A DNA stretch of 64,000 nt, from NCBI GenBank assembly GCA_947174505.1, contig CAMWJF010000008.1, positions 35,204 through 99,203 on the forward strand, given 5' to 3'. The translations under genes and the position numbers were made by a program. How positions within the stretch are numbered: position 1 is the first letter of the stretch; each line of letters opens with the position of its first letter. The stretch comes from an uncultured Lachnospiraceae bacterium (lineage in GTDB: Bacteria; Bacillota; Clostridia; Lachnospirales; Lachnospiraceae). The notes below the pieces were generated by a model. That model was not told the origin of the DNA, searched no databases, and saw nothing but the letters and a program-made list of their open reading frames with translations. This document shows positions 1-7,558 of this stretch, one piece after another.

Positions 1-926
1 TCCAGCACATCGCTGATGGAGGCGAAGGACTGAGAAGTCTTGTCGCCGTAAAGGGTCAGGGGAAACGCCGCATATTCCAGAGGCACCCTGCCGTCGTAGA
101 TGATAACGGGGGAGAAGTCTCCCTCGGCGGTCTGCGCCATCATATCGGAAAGGGTTTTGTATAACGCCTGTAAAGCCGATTCCTCCAGCACGTTGGCGGG
201 CATGTCCGCGTCGATGCCGGCACGGAAACAGAGCTCCTGGGCAATGATGGGCGAAAGGCCCGTGTATGTGGTGTACAGCGCCTTATATAGCGGCATGGGT
301 TTTTCCTGCATATGGGCGCATAAGTTTACATAACTCAAAGACTCGCTGTCCTCAGTGGATTTGATAAAGAGGACGTGATTTTCCTGTGCATATTTTTCGG
401 AAAACCGCAGGGGATTCCACTTGTCCTGTGTCTGCGGCAGGAAATAGGGGCGGCCCGGCAGCACTTCCCGCACGGAGCTGACCATGCCTGAAATATGTTT
501 GATGCTGTCAATGATCTGATCCTTGTCGTCGCAGAAGATGATGTTGCTGTGTTTGCCCATGATCTCCACGATCAGCTTTTTCTCACATAAATCGCCCAGC
601 TCATTCAAATGCTCCAGCCGGAGATGGATGACGCGCTCCAGTCCCGGCTGGGAGATGGCGGTGATGCGTGCGTTCTGCAGATGCTTGCGCAGCAGCATAC
701 AAAAGCCCGGCGCGGTCATGGGGCTGGGTTTATTATTTTCCGTCAGATAGACCATGGGAAGGGATGCGTCCGCCGACAACAGCAGACGGTACTGCCTGCC
801 GTTATTTTTGATGGTGAGGAGCAGCTCGTCGCTCTCCGGCTGGGCGATCTTGTAAATGCGGCCGCCCAGAAGCGTTTCCGAAAGTTCCTTTGTGATATTT
901 GCAATGGTGATACCGTCAAATGCCAT
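1..926 (-). CDS. rqcH: NFACT family protein RqcH (Rqc2 homologue), N-terminal part
   Basis: The gene runs off the left edge, so only about the first 308 codons are present. The reverse-strand protein begins MAFDGITIANITKEL and continues with GGRIYKIAQPESDELLL, the typical opening of the NFACT-N domain. Family knowledge: RqcH binds obstructed 50S subunits and recruits tRNA-Ala to add C-terminal alanine tails in ribosome quality control. Older annotations call it fibronectin-binding protein. The start is the ATG at 926. No neighbour shares its operon in this window, because the next gene diverges from it. The family assignment is firm. The catalytic and coiled-coil parts lie outside the window. 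Confidence 0.9.
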   Translation of the reverse strand, partial: MAFDGITIANITKELSETLLGGRIYKIAQPESDELLLTIKNNGRQYRLLLSADASLPMVYLTENNKPSPMTAPGFCMLLRKHLQNARITAISQPGLERVIHLRLEHLNELGDLCEKKLIVEIMGKHSNIIFCDDKDQIIDSIKHISGMVSSVREVLPGRPYFLPQTQDKWNPLRFSEKYAQENHVLFIKSTEDSESLSYVNLCAHMQEKPMPLYKALYTTYTGLSPIIAQELCFRAGIDADMPANVLEESALQALYKTLSDMMAQTAEGDFSPVIIYDGRVPLEYAAFPLTLYGDKTSQSFASISDVL

Positions 927-1276
927 AATCTTTTTCCGCCTTTTTTGCTTTTCCGTTTTCCGTGCGTTTTTCAGTTTCTTATTTACATTTACAGCATAAA
1001 ACTATAGCATAAACGGTGGCGCTTTTCAATTGTCGGCAGGGGTTTTCTGCGATCACGATTCTGTCAAAATAACAAAACAACTACAAAATATAGTTATTTA
1101 TAATGAAATTATTTTAATTTCGTAATATACTATTTTATTATAGAGGTTATGTTCCGGTCAGATAACTGCACGGCAAAGTGTCAGGACTTTAGAGAGGGGT
1201 GATTCCATTGTTTTTTGTACAGAATATTATAAGCATCTTTAATTTTCCAAACTAAACATATGAAAGGAGCAATGCT
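927..1276. other. AT-rich intergenic region, no gene seen
   Basis: This divergent gap lies between rqcH and a small plus-strand gene. It contains A/T-rich stretches around 1070-1150 with TATAAT-like hexamers (for example 1099-1104), but no well-spaced -35/-10 pair that I would defend. No open reading frame with a ribosome binding site is visible. It must hold the promoter of the outward-reading rqcH and probably that of the gene at 1277. Confidence 0.5.
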
Positions 1277-1531
1277 GTGTTATTTAGTAATTGGCAGGAA
1301 GTTTACTTTACTTCCGAAATGGAGAAATTCTTTATTGCGAAGAATCTGTTGAATGAGCGGGGAGTTTTATACAAAACAGATATCATTAACAATAATTTAA
1401 GGCTTTCAATGAATAATCTTGGGAACATGAGTCCTGCTTTATGCAGAGATGACAAGGTGAAAGATTATTACAAAATTTTGGTAAAAAAGAAAGATGCGCT
1501 TCAAGCCAAACATTTATTATCTGGAATTTGA
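1277..1531 (+). CDS. Small DUF2007-like protein
   Basis: 84 residues from a GTG start, preceded by AAAGGAG with about six bases spacing. The pattern (an opening N-W-x-E-V-Y-x-T segment, a central variable part, then Y-Y-K-I-L-V-K-K-K-D-A and a C-terminal helix with AKHLL) resembles the short DUF2007 putative signal-transducing domain, a ferredoxin-like beta-alpha-beta fold found as stand-alone proteins in Lachnospiraceae. The function of that family is unknown. Base composition is much more AT-rich than in the housekeeping genes downstream, so it may belong to an acquired patch together with the broken gene that follows. The coding call is reasonably sure; the family call is moderate. Confidence 0.6.
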   Translation: MLFSNWQEVYFTSEMEKFFIAKNLLNERGVLYKTDIINNNLRLSMNNLGNMSPALCRDDKVKDYYKILVKKKDALQAKHLLSGI

Positions 1532-1567
1532 TGTTATAGATAGTGCAGTATTGTAGAAAGTATATTT

Positions 1568-2021
1568 GTGAAAAAGCGCATCTTTGTTAATGGTAATATG
1601 TTTGTGTCTGGTTTTGTCCAATACGGCTTTTGTACAAACAAGTTCTGCGGTTGAAGCTACATCGGCAGAGTTTATTAATAGTGAAGGTAATACATCTTAT
1701 TATTTAGAAGGGGATAGACTTCTAAAAGTTGTCACAGATGTGCCAGAAGCAGTGTCTTTGCGTAGTGCTATGAAAAATACTGACGGAACATTAACATCAT
1801 CTGCTGAAATTGATATCAAATTCTACGTTTCCGTGCGGGAAAACTCAAATTTCTTGACTATTATTTCCCTTTACACTATAATGAAAACTGTATGCGTAGG
1901 TCTTTTTCCGCGCATAAGCAGAGTCGGAAAGTGGCATAAGCGGAGCACATGCCTGTATACAGATATGCTTATGGCGATTTATGACGAGCATCTTGACCCT
2001 GCTTATGCACTGAAAGCATGA
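1568..2021 (+). pseudogene. Broken gene for a small secreted protein
   Basis: A GTG at 1568 opens MKKRIF, then loses frame. One base later, the frame starting at 1584 reads LLMVICLCLVLSNTAF followed by VQTSSAVEA. Removing one T from the TTT at 1583-1585 would join them into MKKRILLMVICLCLVL, a textbook signal peptide with an A-x-A-like cleavage region. The mature part (about residues 30-90) is polar and unrecognised. From about 1900 the frame runs through a dispersed hairpin repeat, so the last 35-40 residues are probably not native. I read it as a secreted-protein remnant damaged by a one-base insertion and a repeat at its 3' end. A sequencing error at the T run would be the alternative for the first defect. 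Confidence 0.55.
1910..2010. repeat. Dispersed repeat with inverted ends, copy 1
   Basis: The left end reads GCGCATAAGCAGAGTC and the right end reads GACCCTGCTTATGCAC, an imperfect inverted pair about 100 bases apart, with GCTTATGGCGATTTATGACGAGC-like sequence inside. The same terminal arms and the internal TTATGACGAGCA recur near 49162-49320. No transposase is present, so it resembles a small non-autonomous element or an extragenic palindromic repeat. Confidence 0.6.
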
Positions 2022-2053
2022 AGTTTACAATTAAGAGAAAGAAGAGTATGACG

Positions 2054-2932
2054 ATGATTAAGAGCATGACCGGATTCGGAAGATGTGAGGTGACGGAGGG
2101 CGCGCGGAAGATTACCGTGGAGATAAAGGCTGTCAATCACAGATATCTGGACGTCAACATTAAGATGCCCAAAAAACTGAATTTTTTTGAGACGGCGATC
2201 AGAAGCGAGCTCAAAAATTATATGCAGAGGGGCAAGGTGGATCTGTTTATCACCTACGAGGATATGACGGAGTCCAATCTCTGTGTGAAATATAACAGGG
2301 AGCTGGCGGCAGAATATATGAAATATCTCTGGCAGATGTCGGAGGATTTTTCGCTGGACAACGATGTGCGGGTATCCACGCTGTCCCGGTATCCGGAAGT
2401 GCTGACCATGGAAGAACAGAACGTGGATGAGGAAGAGCTCTGGCAGTTTCTGGAGAAGGCGGTGCGCGGTGCGGCGGAGGCCTTTGTGGAAACGAGAATT
2501 AAGGAGGGCGAAAACATCCGTGACGATCTGCTGGCGAAGCTGAACGCCATGCTGGCGGGGGTGGAATTTATCGAGCACCGCGCGCCGCAGATTATTGCGG
2601 AGTATAAGCAGAGGCTTAAGGATAAGGTGAAGGAGCTTCTGGAGGATACACAGATTGATGAGGCCAGGCTGCTGACAGAGGTGACGGTTTTTGCGGATAA
2701 GGTGTGCGTGGATGAGGAGCTGGTACGCTTAAGGAGCCATACCACTATCATGAGGGAATGTCTGATGGAGGGCGGCAGTATTGGGCGCAAGCTGGATTTT
2801 CTGGCGCAGGAGATGAATCGCGAGGCAAACACGATCCTCTCAAAGACCACCGATCTGGAAACCTCAAACAGGGCGATCGAACTAAAGACAGAGATCGAGA
2901 AGGTGCGCGAACAGATACAGAATATTGAATAA
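2054..2932 (+). CDS. yicC: YicC family endoribonuclease
   Basis: The protein opens MIKSMTGFGR, the hallmark of the YicC/YloC family, and ends with the conserved C-terminal block containing EGGSIGRKLDFLAQEMNRE and TNRAIELKTEIEKVREQ-like sequence (DUF1732). The length of 292 residues is normal. Family members are endoribonucleases linked to small-RNA turnover and stress survival. An in-frame ATG at 2018 would add 12 basic residues but has no ribosome site, while GAAGAG precedes the ATG at 2054; ATG 2048 is also possible. It leads the conserved yicC-remA-gmk-rpoZ cluster, with remA only 10 bases downstream. Confidence 0.9.
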   Translation: MIKSMTGFGRCEVTEGARKITVEIKAVNHRYLDVNIKMPKKLNFFETAIRSELKNYMQRGKVDLFITYEDMTESNLCVKYNRELAAEYMKYLWQMSEDFSLDNDVRVSTLSRYPEVLTMEEQNVDEEELWQFLEKAVRGAAEAFVETRIKEGENIRDDLLAKLNAMLAGVEFIEHRAPQIIAEYKQRLKDKVKELLEDTQIDEARLLTEVTVFADKVCVDEELVRLRSHTTIMRECLMEGGSIGRKLDFLAQEMNREANTILSKTTDLETSNRAIELKTEIEKVREQIQNIE

Positions 2933-2942
2933 GGACGCTGTT

Positions 2943-3203
2943 ATGGGTAAACTGATTCACATAGGCTTTGGCAATGTGGTTAACACGGGGAAGATTATCG
3001 CGATTGTCAGTCCCGATTCGGCGCCGGTGAAACGTATGGTACAGAAGGCGAAGGAGACGGGAATGGCCATTGACGCCACGCAGGGGCGGAAGACCAAAGC
3101 GGTGCTGGTGATGGAAAACAGCCAGATCGTGCTTTCGGCGCTTCTTCCGGAAACCATATCGGGCAGGGCACAGACTGAGGATGGGCAGACAGATGAGGAA
3201 TGA
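2943..3203 (+). CDS. remA: RemA/DUF370 regulatory protein
   Basis: 86 residues starting MGKLIHIGFGNVVNTGK, the near-invariant opening of the DUF370/RemA family, with the conserved ATQGRKTKAVLVME segment in the middle. In Bacillus subtilis RemA is a ring-forming DNA-binding activator of matrix and osmolyte genes. In clostridia it sits in this same place between yicC and gmk. AAGGA lies seven bases before the ATG at 2943; the upstream in-frame ATG at 2925 overlaps the yicC stop and is less likely. The acidic tail after ETISGR overlaps the start of gmk, which suggests coupled translation. Confidence 0.9.
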   Translation: MGKLIHIGFGNVVNTGKIIAIVSPDSAPVKRMVQKAKETGMAIDATQGRKTKAVLVMENSQIVLSALLPETISGRAQTEDGQTDEE

Positions 3204-3813
3204 AGGGATATTGATCGTGGTCTCCGGGTTTTCGGGGGCGGGCAAGGGCACTTTGATGAAGCGGCTGGTGGAGGAGTATGACGGCTATGCGCTTTCGATA
3301 TCGGCTACTACCAGAGAACCGCGTCCGGGTGAGGAGGATGGCAGGGAGTATTTTTTCCTTTCCAGGGAACAGTTTGAGAAACGGATTGCAGATCATGCGC
3401 TGATTGAACATGCTGAATACTGCGGCAATTATTACGGGACGCCGCGGGATTATGTGGAGAAGGAGCTGTCAGAGGGCCGGGATGTGATTCTGGAGATTGA
3501 GATTCAGGGAGCGCTTAAGATCAAGGAGCAGTACCCCGATGCGCTTTTGCTGTTTGTATCGACGCCGGATGCGGCAGAGCTGCGCCGCAGACTTTCGGGA
3601 CGGGGAACGGAGACGGAGGAGGTCATCCAAAAGAGACTTTCCCGCGCGGCGGAAGAGGCCGAGGGGATCGAGTCATATGACTATATTGTGATAAATGACG
3701 ATTTAGAGACTTGTGTGAAGGAGCTTCATGGCATTATCGCCGCGGCGCACCATGCGCCCGGGCGGAACGGAACGTTCATAAAGAAAATGAGAAGAGAACT
3801 GGAAGGAGATTAG
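3193..3813 (+). CDS. gmk: Guanylate kinase
   Basis: 206 residues. The P-loop GFSGAGKGT is followed by the GMP-binding SATTREPRPGE and the EYCGNYYGTP segment, all standard for guanylate kinase, which phosphorylates GMP to GDP with ATP. The lid and C-terminal helices (RRLSGRGTETEEVIQKRL) are intact. Homologues start close to the NEGILIVVSGFSGAGKGT stretch, which favours the ATG at 3193; an in-frame ATG at 3181 adds four residues. It overlaps the 3' end of remA and is therefore part of the same operon. Cytoplasmic enzyme of purine salvage and nucleotide balance. Confidence 0.95.
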   Translation: MRNEGILIVVSGFSGAGKGTLMKRLVEEYDGYALSISATTREPRPGEEDGREYFFLSREQFEKRIADHALIEHAEYCGNYYGTPRDYVEKELSEGRDVILEIEIQGALKIKEQYPDALLLFVSTPDAAELRRRLSGRGTETEEVIQKRLSRAAEEAEGIESYDYIVINDDLETCVKELHGIIAAAHHAPGRNGTFIKKMRRELEGD

Positions 3814-3912
3814 ATTGAAAATTGTTATTTTCAATCACGAGATTTGTGACTGCGCGCTGCTGGTCACAAACTCGATGATGCGCAGAGAGCAGCGCAGAAA
3901 TGAGGAGAATCT
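3813..3912 (+). promoter_or_regulatory. Structured leader ahead of rpoZ
   Basis: Two strong inverted repeats are packed between gmk and rpoZ. The first is GATTGAAAAT with ATTTTCAATC (3813-3836, perfect 10-base arms). The second is GAG-TTTGTGAC with GTCACAAA-CTC (about 3840-3874). A later GAGAGCAGCGCAG could pair with CTGCGCGCTGCT inside the second loop, so two mutually exclusive folds are possible. Neither stem is followed by a U tract. The sequence shares motifs (TCTCGTG, AATTTGTGA) with the leader at 7471-7556. Confidence 0.5.
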
Positions 3913-4254
3913 ATGTTACATCCATCTTATGCAGATTTAATTAAGGTAGTAAACAGTGGTGTGGAAGAGGGAGAAGACCCGGTAGTAAGCAGCCGTTATT
4001 CAATCGTGATGGCCACCTCCAAGCGGGCGAGACAGATCATCGCCGGTGATGACGAGCTGGTGGACGGCAGGGGCAAAAAGCCTTTATCTGTGGCTGTGGA
4101 GGAGCTGAATCAGGGCAGAATACAGATTTTGACCGATGAGCCGGAGGAGGAGACGGAAGAGGCTTCTGAGACGGAAGGCGAACAGGAAAGCGCGGAAATG
4201 ACGGAAACGGAAGAGGCGCAGGAGACGGATGCCGCTGTCGCTGAGGCCGAGTAG
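3913..4254 (+). CDS. rpoZ: DNA-directed RNA polymerase omega subunit
   Basis: 113 residues. The N-terminal 60 match the omega fold (MLHPSYADLI opening, then SRYSIVMATSKRARQI, the conserved R-Y-x-x-V-x-x-x-x-K-R-A-R-Q motif, and KPLSVAVEEL). Omega helps assemble and stabilise the beta-prime subunit. The last 45 residues are almost all Glu, Thr, Ala and Asp, an acidic tail seen in Lachnospiraceae omega proteins and absent from shorter homologues. ATGAGGAGAATCT supplies the ribosome site. The gene follows gmk after a structured 100-base leader and precedes rimO by 18 bases. Confidence 0.92.
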   Translation: MLHPSYADLIKVVNSGVEEGEDPVVSSRYSIVMATSKRARQIIAGDDELVDGRGKKPLSVAVEELNQGRIQILTDEPEEETEEASETEGEQESAEMTETEEAQETDAAVAEAE

Positions 4255-4272
4255 GACCGGGTATTTATTAAT

Positions 4273-5616
4273 ATGAAGAAAAAGATACTGTTCCAGTCTC
4301 TGGGGTGTGATAAAAATCTGGTGGATTCTGAAATGATGCTCGGTATGCTTGCGGAGAACGGCTATGGTTTTACGGATGACGAAAACGAGGCGGACGCCGT
4401 GGTGGTGAATACCTGCTGTTTCATCGGGGATGCCAAGGAGGAGAGCGTCAACACGATTCTGGAGATGGCGGAACTGAAAAAAAGCGGGCAGATAAAAGCG
4501 CTCGTAGTGACGGGATGTCTTGCGCAGAGATACCGTGAGGAGATTCGGAAGGAAATCGAAGAGGTGGATGCCGTGGTCGGCACTTCCGCCATAGAGGAAC
4601 TGCCGGCGGTTCTGGATGCCGCTTTTGCAGGAAAGGCCGGCGACTGCTACCACAGGCTGGATGAAAAACCACTTACGGATAAAAAGCGCATCCTGACAAC
4701 GGGCGGGCACTTTGCTTATCTTAAAATTGCGGAAGGATGTGATAAACACTGTACTTATTGCATTATTCCGAAGGTGCGCGGGCCGTACAGGAGCGTTCCC
4801 ATGGAAAGTCTGCTGCGGGAGGCGCAGGAATTGGCGAATCAGGGTGTGAAGGAACTGATTCTGGTGGCGCAGGAGACTACGGTTTACGGGCAGGATATCT
4901 ACGGACACAGGGCTCTGCCGGAACTTCTGGAACGGCTCTGCCGGATAGAGGGACTTGTATGGATTCGGATTCTTTACTGTTATCCCGAGGAGATAGACGA
5001 TGCGCTGATACGGGTCATACGCAAAGAGGAAAAGATCTGCCATTATCTTGATATACCGGTTCAGCACGCTTCCGATTCCATATTAAAACGCATGGGGCGA
5101 AGGACGGACCGCGAAGAGCTGACTGGTATAGTCAATAAATTGCGGCGGGAAATCCCGGATATCTGTCTGAGAACCACACTGATTGCCGGATTTCCGGGAG
5201 AAGCCGAAGAAGATTACGAAACCCTCCTTTCCTTTGTGGAAGAGACGGCCTTTGACCGGCTGGGTGTTTTTCCCTATTCGCAAGAGGAGGACACGCCGGC
5301 GGCCGATATGCCGGACCAGATTTCCGACGAGGTGAAGCAGGCGCGCTGTGATGAGCTGATGGCGCTGCAGCAGGAGATTGCCTTTGAGGCGGCGGCCGAT
5401 ATGGAAGGACGTCTCGTGATGGCCATGATTGAAGGCAAAGTGGCGGACGAGGACGTCTACGTGGCGAGAACTTATAAGGACGCGCCGGATGTGGACGGAT
5501 ATTTGTTTGTACAGACGGACAGGGAGCTGATGACCGGCGATTTTGTGCGGGCGAGGATTACCGGCTCCCACGAATATGATTTGATGGGAGTGTTGGAAGA
5601 TGAATCTGCCAAATAA
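4273..5616 (+). CDS. rimO: Ribosomal protein uS12 methylthiotransferase RimO
   Basis: 447 residues. The N-terminal UPF0004 domain carries three cysteines (SLGCDKN, NTCCFIGDA, TGCLAQRY) for one 4Fe-4S cluster. The radical-SAM motif GCDKHCTYC follows near residue 155, and a C-terminal TRAM domain ends the protein. RimO adds a methylthio group to the conserved aspartate of ribosomal protein S12. The IPKVRGPYRS motif and overall length fit RimO better than the tRNA enzyme MiaB. Its 3' end overlaps pgsA by 17 bases, so the two are translationally linked in the rimO-pgsA-cinA order typical of clostridia. Confidence 0.93.
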   Translation: MKKKILFQSLGCDKNLVDSEMMLGMLAENGYGFTDDENEADAVVVNTCCFIGDAKEESVNTILEMAELKKSGQIKALVVTGCLAQRYREEIRKEIEEVDAVVGTSAIEELPAVLDAAFAGKAGDCYHRLDEKPLTDKKRILTTGGHFAYLKIAEGCDKHCTYCIIPKVRGPYRSVPMESLLREAQELANQGVKELILVAQETTVYGQDIYGHRALPELLERLCRIEGLVWIRILYCYPEEIDDALIRVIRKEEKICHYLDIPVQHASDSILKRMGRRTDREELTGIVNKLRREIPDICLRTTLIAGFPGEAEEDYETLLSFVEETAFDRLGVFPYSQEEDTPAADMPDQISDEVKQARCDELMALQQEIAFEAAADMEGRLVMAMIEGKVADEDVYVARTYKDAPDVDGYLFVQTDRELMTGDFVRARITGSHEYDLMGVLEDESAK

Positions 5617-6136
5617 ATTAACGATTTTCCGTGTAATATTAATTCCTTTTTTTGTGGTGCTTCTGCTGTTTGACATTACGGCTTACGATAGGTGGGTCGC
5701 GCTGGCGATTTTTATCATTGCCAGCCTGACAGATTTTCTGGACGGTCATATCGCAAGAAAATACAATCTGGTGACAAACTTCGGCAAATTTATGGACCCG
5801 CTGGCGGATAAGCTTCTGGTCTGCTCGGCGATGATCTGTCTGGTGGAACTTGCGCGGATTCCGGCATGGATTGTGATCGTCATCATAGCAAGGGAGTTTA
5901 TCATCAGCGGATTCCGGCTGGTAGCCTCGGACAACGGGGTGGTGATTGCGGCCAGTTACTGGGGAAAGTTCAAGACGACCTTCCAGATTCTTATGATCTG
6001 CCTGATGATTGCGGACCTTCCGGCGCTTGCCCCTGTGACGCAGATTGTGATGTGGGTGGCGCTTGCCCTGACCGTGATTTCGCTTGTGGATTATCTGGTG
6101 AAGAATAAGGGCGTGATGCAGGAAAATAAAAAATAA
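5600..6136 (+). CDS. pgsA: CDP-diacylglycerol-glycerol-3-phosphate 3-phosphatidyltransferase
   Basis: 178 residues with four to five hydrophobic segments. The CDP-alcohol phosphotransferase signature is complete: TDFLDGHIAR, then eight residues to G, then FMDPLADK (D-G-x2-A-R-x8-G-x3-D-x3-D). PgsA makes phosphatidylglycerol phosphate from CDP-diacylglycerol and glycerol-3-phosphate at the cytoplasmic membrane. The start MNLPNKLTIFR is typical of the family and lies inside the end of rimO. It is followed after 53 bases by cinA. Confidence 0.95.
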   Translation: MNLPNKLTIFRVILIPFFVVLLLFDITAYDRWVALAIFIIASLTDFLDGHIARKYNLVTNFGKFMDPLADKLLVCSAMICLVELARIPAWIVIVIIAREFIISGFRLVASDNGVVIAASYWGKFKTTFQILMICLMIADLPALAPVTQIVMWVALALTVISLVDYLVKNKGVMQENKK

Positions 6137-6189
6137 ATACGGAAAATGATAACAAGTGTAATGTTTTGGCAAAGAGGGATGATGAGACT

Positions 6190-7461
6190 ATGACAGTTGA
6201 GATTATTGCAGTCGGAACAGAGATATTGCTTGGAAACATTGTGAACACAAACGCCGCCTACCTTGCGGAAAAATGTGCGGGACTCGGACTTTCCTGCTAC
6301 CATCAGGATGTGGTCGGCGACAATGAGGAGAGGCTGATGGAGACCATCCGTCTGGCGCTTACCAGGGCGGATATCCTTCTCCTATCCGGCGGACTCGGAC
6401 CCACGCAGGACGACCTGACCAAAGAGGCGGCGGCGAAGGTGATGGGAAAAGAACTGTATCTGCACGAGCCTTCCAAAGAAGCGATCCGGCAGTTTTTTGC
6501 GCAGCGGAATCTGGAGATTACGGAAAATAACTGGAAACAGGCCATGGTACCGGAAGGCTGTATTGTGGTGGAAAATCCGGGCGGCACCGCGCCCGGCATT
6601 ATTATAGCGGAGAACGGGAAGCATGTGGTGCTGATGCCAGGTCCGCCAGGGGAGCTGATCCCCATGTTTGAAAAGTCGATTATGCCTTATCTGGCGGGGC
6701 TTGCGTCGGGGGTCATCTATTCCCAGACCGTGAAAATCTGCGGCGTGGGGGAGAGCAAGGCGGAGAGCATGGTGGAGGATCTGGTGGAAGCACAGGACAA
6801 TCCTACTATTGCGACTTATGCCAAGACCGGTGAGGTGCACCTTCGTGTGACAGCCACGGCGCCGGACGAGAAGGAAGCGAAAAAGCTTGTTAAGCCCATG
6901 GTCAAGGAGCTGAAAGGGCGCTTTGGCAATCATGTTTACACGACGGACAGTGAAGTGACGCTGGAGAAGGCTGTGGTGGATCTGCTTGCGGCAAATAAGC
7001 TGACGGCCTGTACGGTGGAGTCCTGTACGGGCGGGATGCTTTCAGCCAGACTGATCAATGTGCCCGGTGTGTCGGAGGTGTTTAAGTCCGGCTATGTGAC
7101 CTATTCCAATAAATCCAAGCGGAGGCTTTTGGGCATCAAGAAAAATAATCTGATGAAGCATGGGGCGGTCAGCGAGCAGATTGCCAGAGAGATGGCAAAG
7201 ACTGCGGCGGCTCTTGCCAGAACCGATGTGAGTGTTTCCACCACGGGCATTGCGGGGCCTGACGGCGGTACGCCCGAAAAGCCGGTGGGGCTTGTGTATA
7301 TCGGCTGTAATGTGTGCGGAAGAATTACGGTGAAGGAGTGCCGTTTCCACGGAAGCCGTGAAAAAATCCGGGAGAGTACGGTATCCGCGGCACTGTCTCT
7401 GATGCGCGAATGCATTTTGCAGTATTACAGTGAAGTGACCTTCGGCGGCAAGGAAAAATAA
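6190..7461 (+). CDS. cinA: CinA family nicotinamide-nucleotide amidohydrolase
   Basis: 423 residues with both CinA modules. The N-terminal MoaB/MogA-like part (AVGTEILLGNIVNTN, LSGGLGPTQDD, MPGPPGE) has ADP-ribose pyrophosphatase activity in studied members. The C-terminal NMN deamidase part (TVESCTGG, TTGIAGPDGG, KPVGLVYIG) recycles pyridine nucleotide. The gene usually precedes recA and is co-expressed with it in competent Firmicutes; here one extra gene is wedged between them. MTVEIIAVGTEIL at the ATG 6190 fits homologues better than the upstream TTG at 6166. Confidence 0.93.
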   Translation: MTVEIIAVGTEILLGNIVNTNAAYLAEKCAGLGLSCYHQDVVGDNEERLMETIRLALTRADILLLSGGLGPTQDDLTKEAAAKVMGKELYLHEPSKEAIRQFFAQRNLEITENNWKQAMVPEGCIVVENPGGTAPGIIIAENGKHVVLMPGPPGELIPMFEKSIMPYLAGLASGVIYSQTVKICGVGESKAESMVEDLVEAQDNPTIATYAKTGEVHLRVTATAPDEKEAKKLVKPMVKELKGRFGNHVYTTDSEVTLEKAVVDLLAANKLTACTVESCTGGMLSARLINVPGVSEVFKSGYVTYSNKSKRRLLGIKKNNLMKHGAVSEQIAREMAKTAAALARTDVSVSTTGIAGPDGGTPEKPVGLVYIGCNVCGRITVKECRFHGSREKIRESTVSAALSLMRECILQYYSEVTFGGKEK

Positions 7462-7470
7462 AAAGGAGAG

Positions 7471-7556
7471 AAGGCTGCATAAATTCTCGTGATCGCAGAG
7501 CAGAATTTGTGATTCTGTCCGCGGCCTCAGCATAGAATGCTTCGGAATGGAGGAAA
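7471..7556 (+). repeat. Leader repeat (shared with 52327-52400)
   Basis: The sequence from AAGGCTGCATAAATTCTC to ATGCTTCGGAATGGAGGAA has the same start and end as the gap before the gene at 52404, including the ribosome site itself. The AAATTCT and AGAATTT arms (7481-7487, 7502-7508) can pair. It looks like a mobile or amplified 5' leader unit. Confidence 0.5.
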
Positions 7557-7558
7557 GA

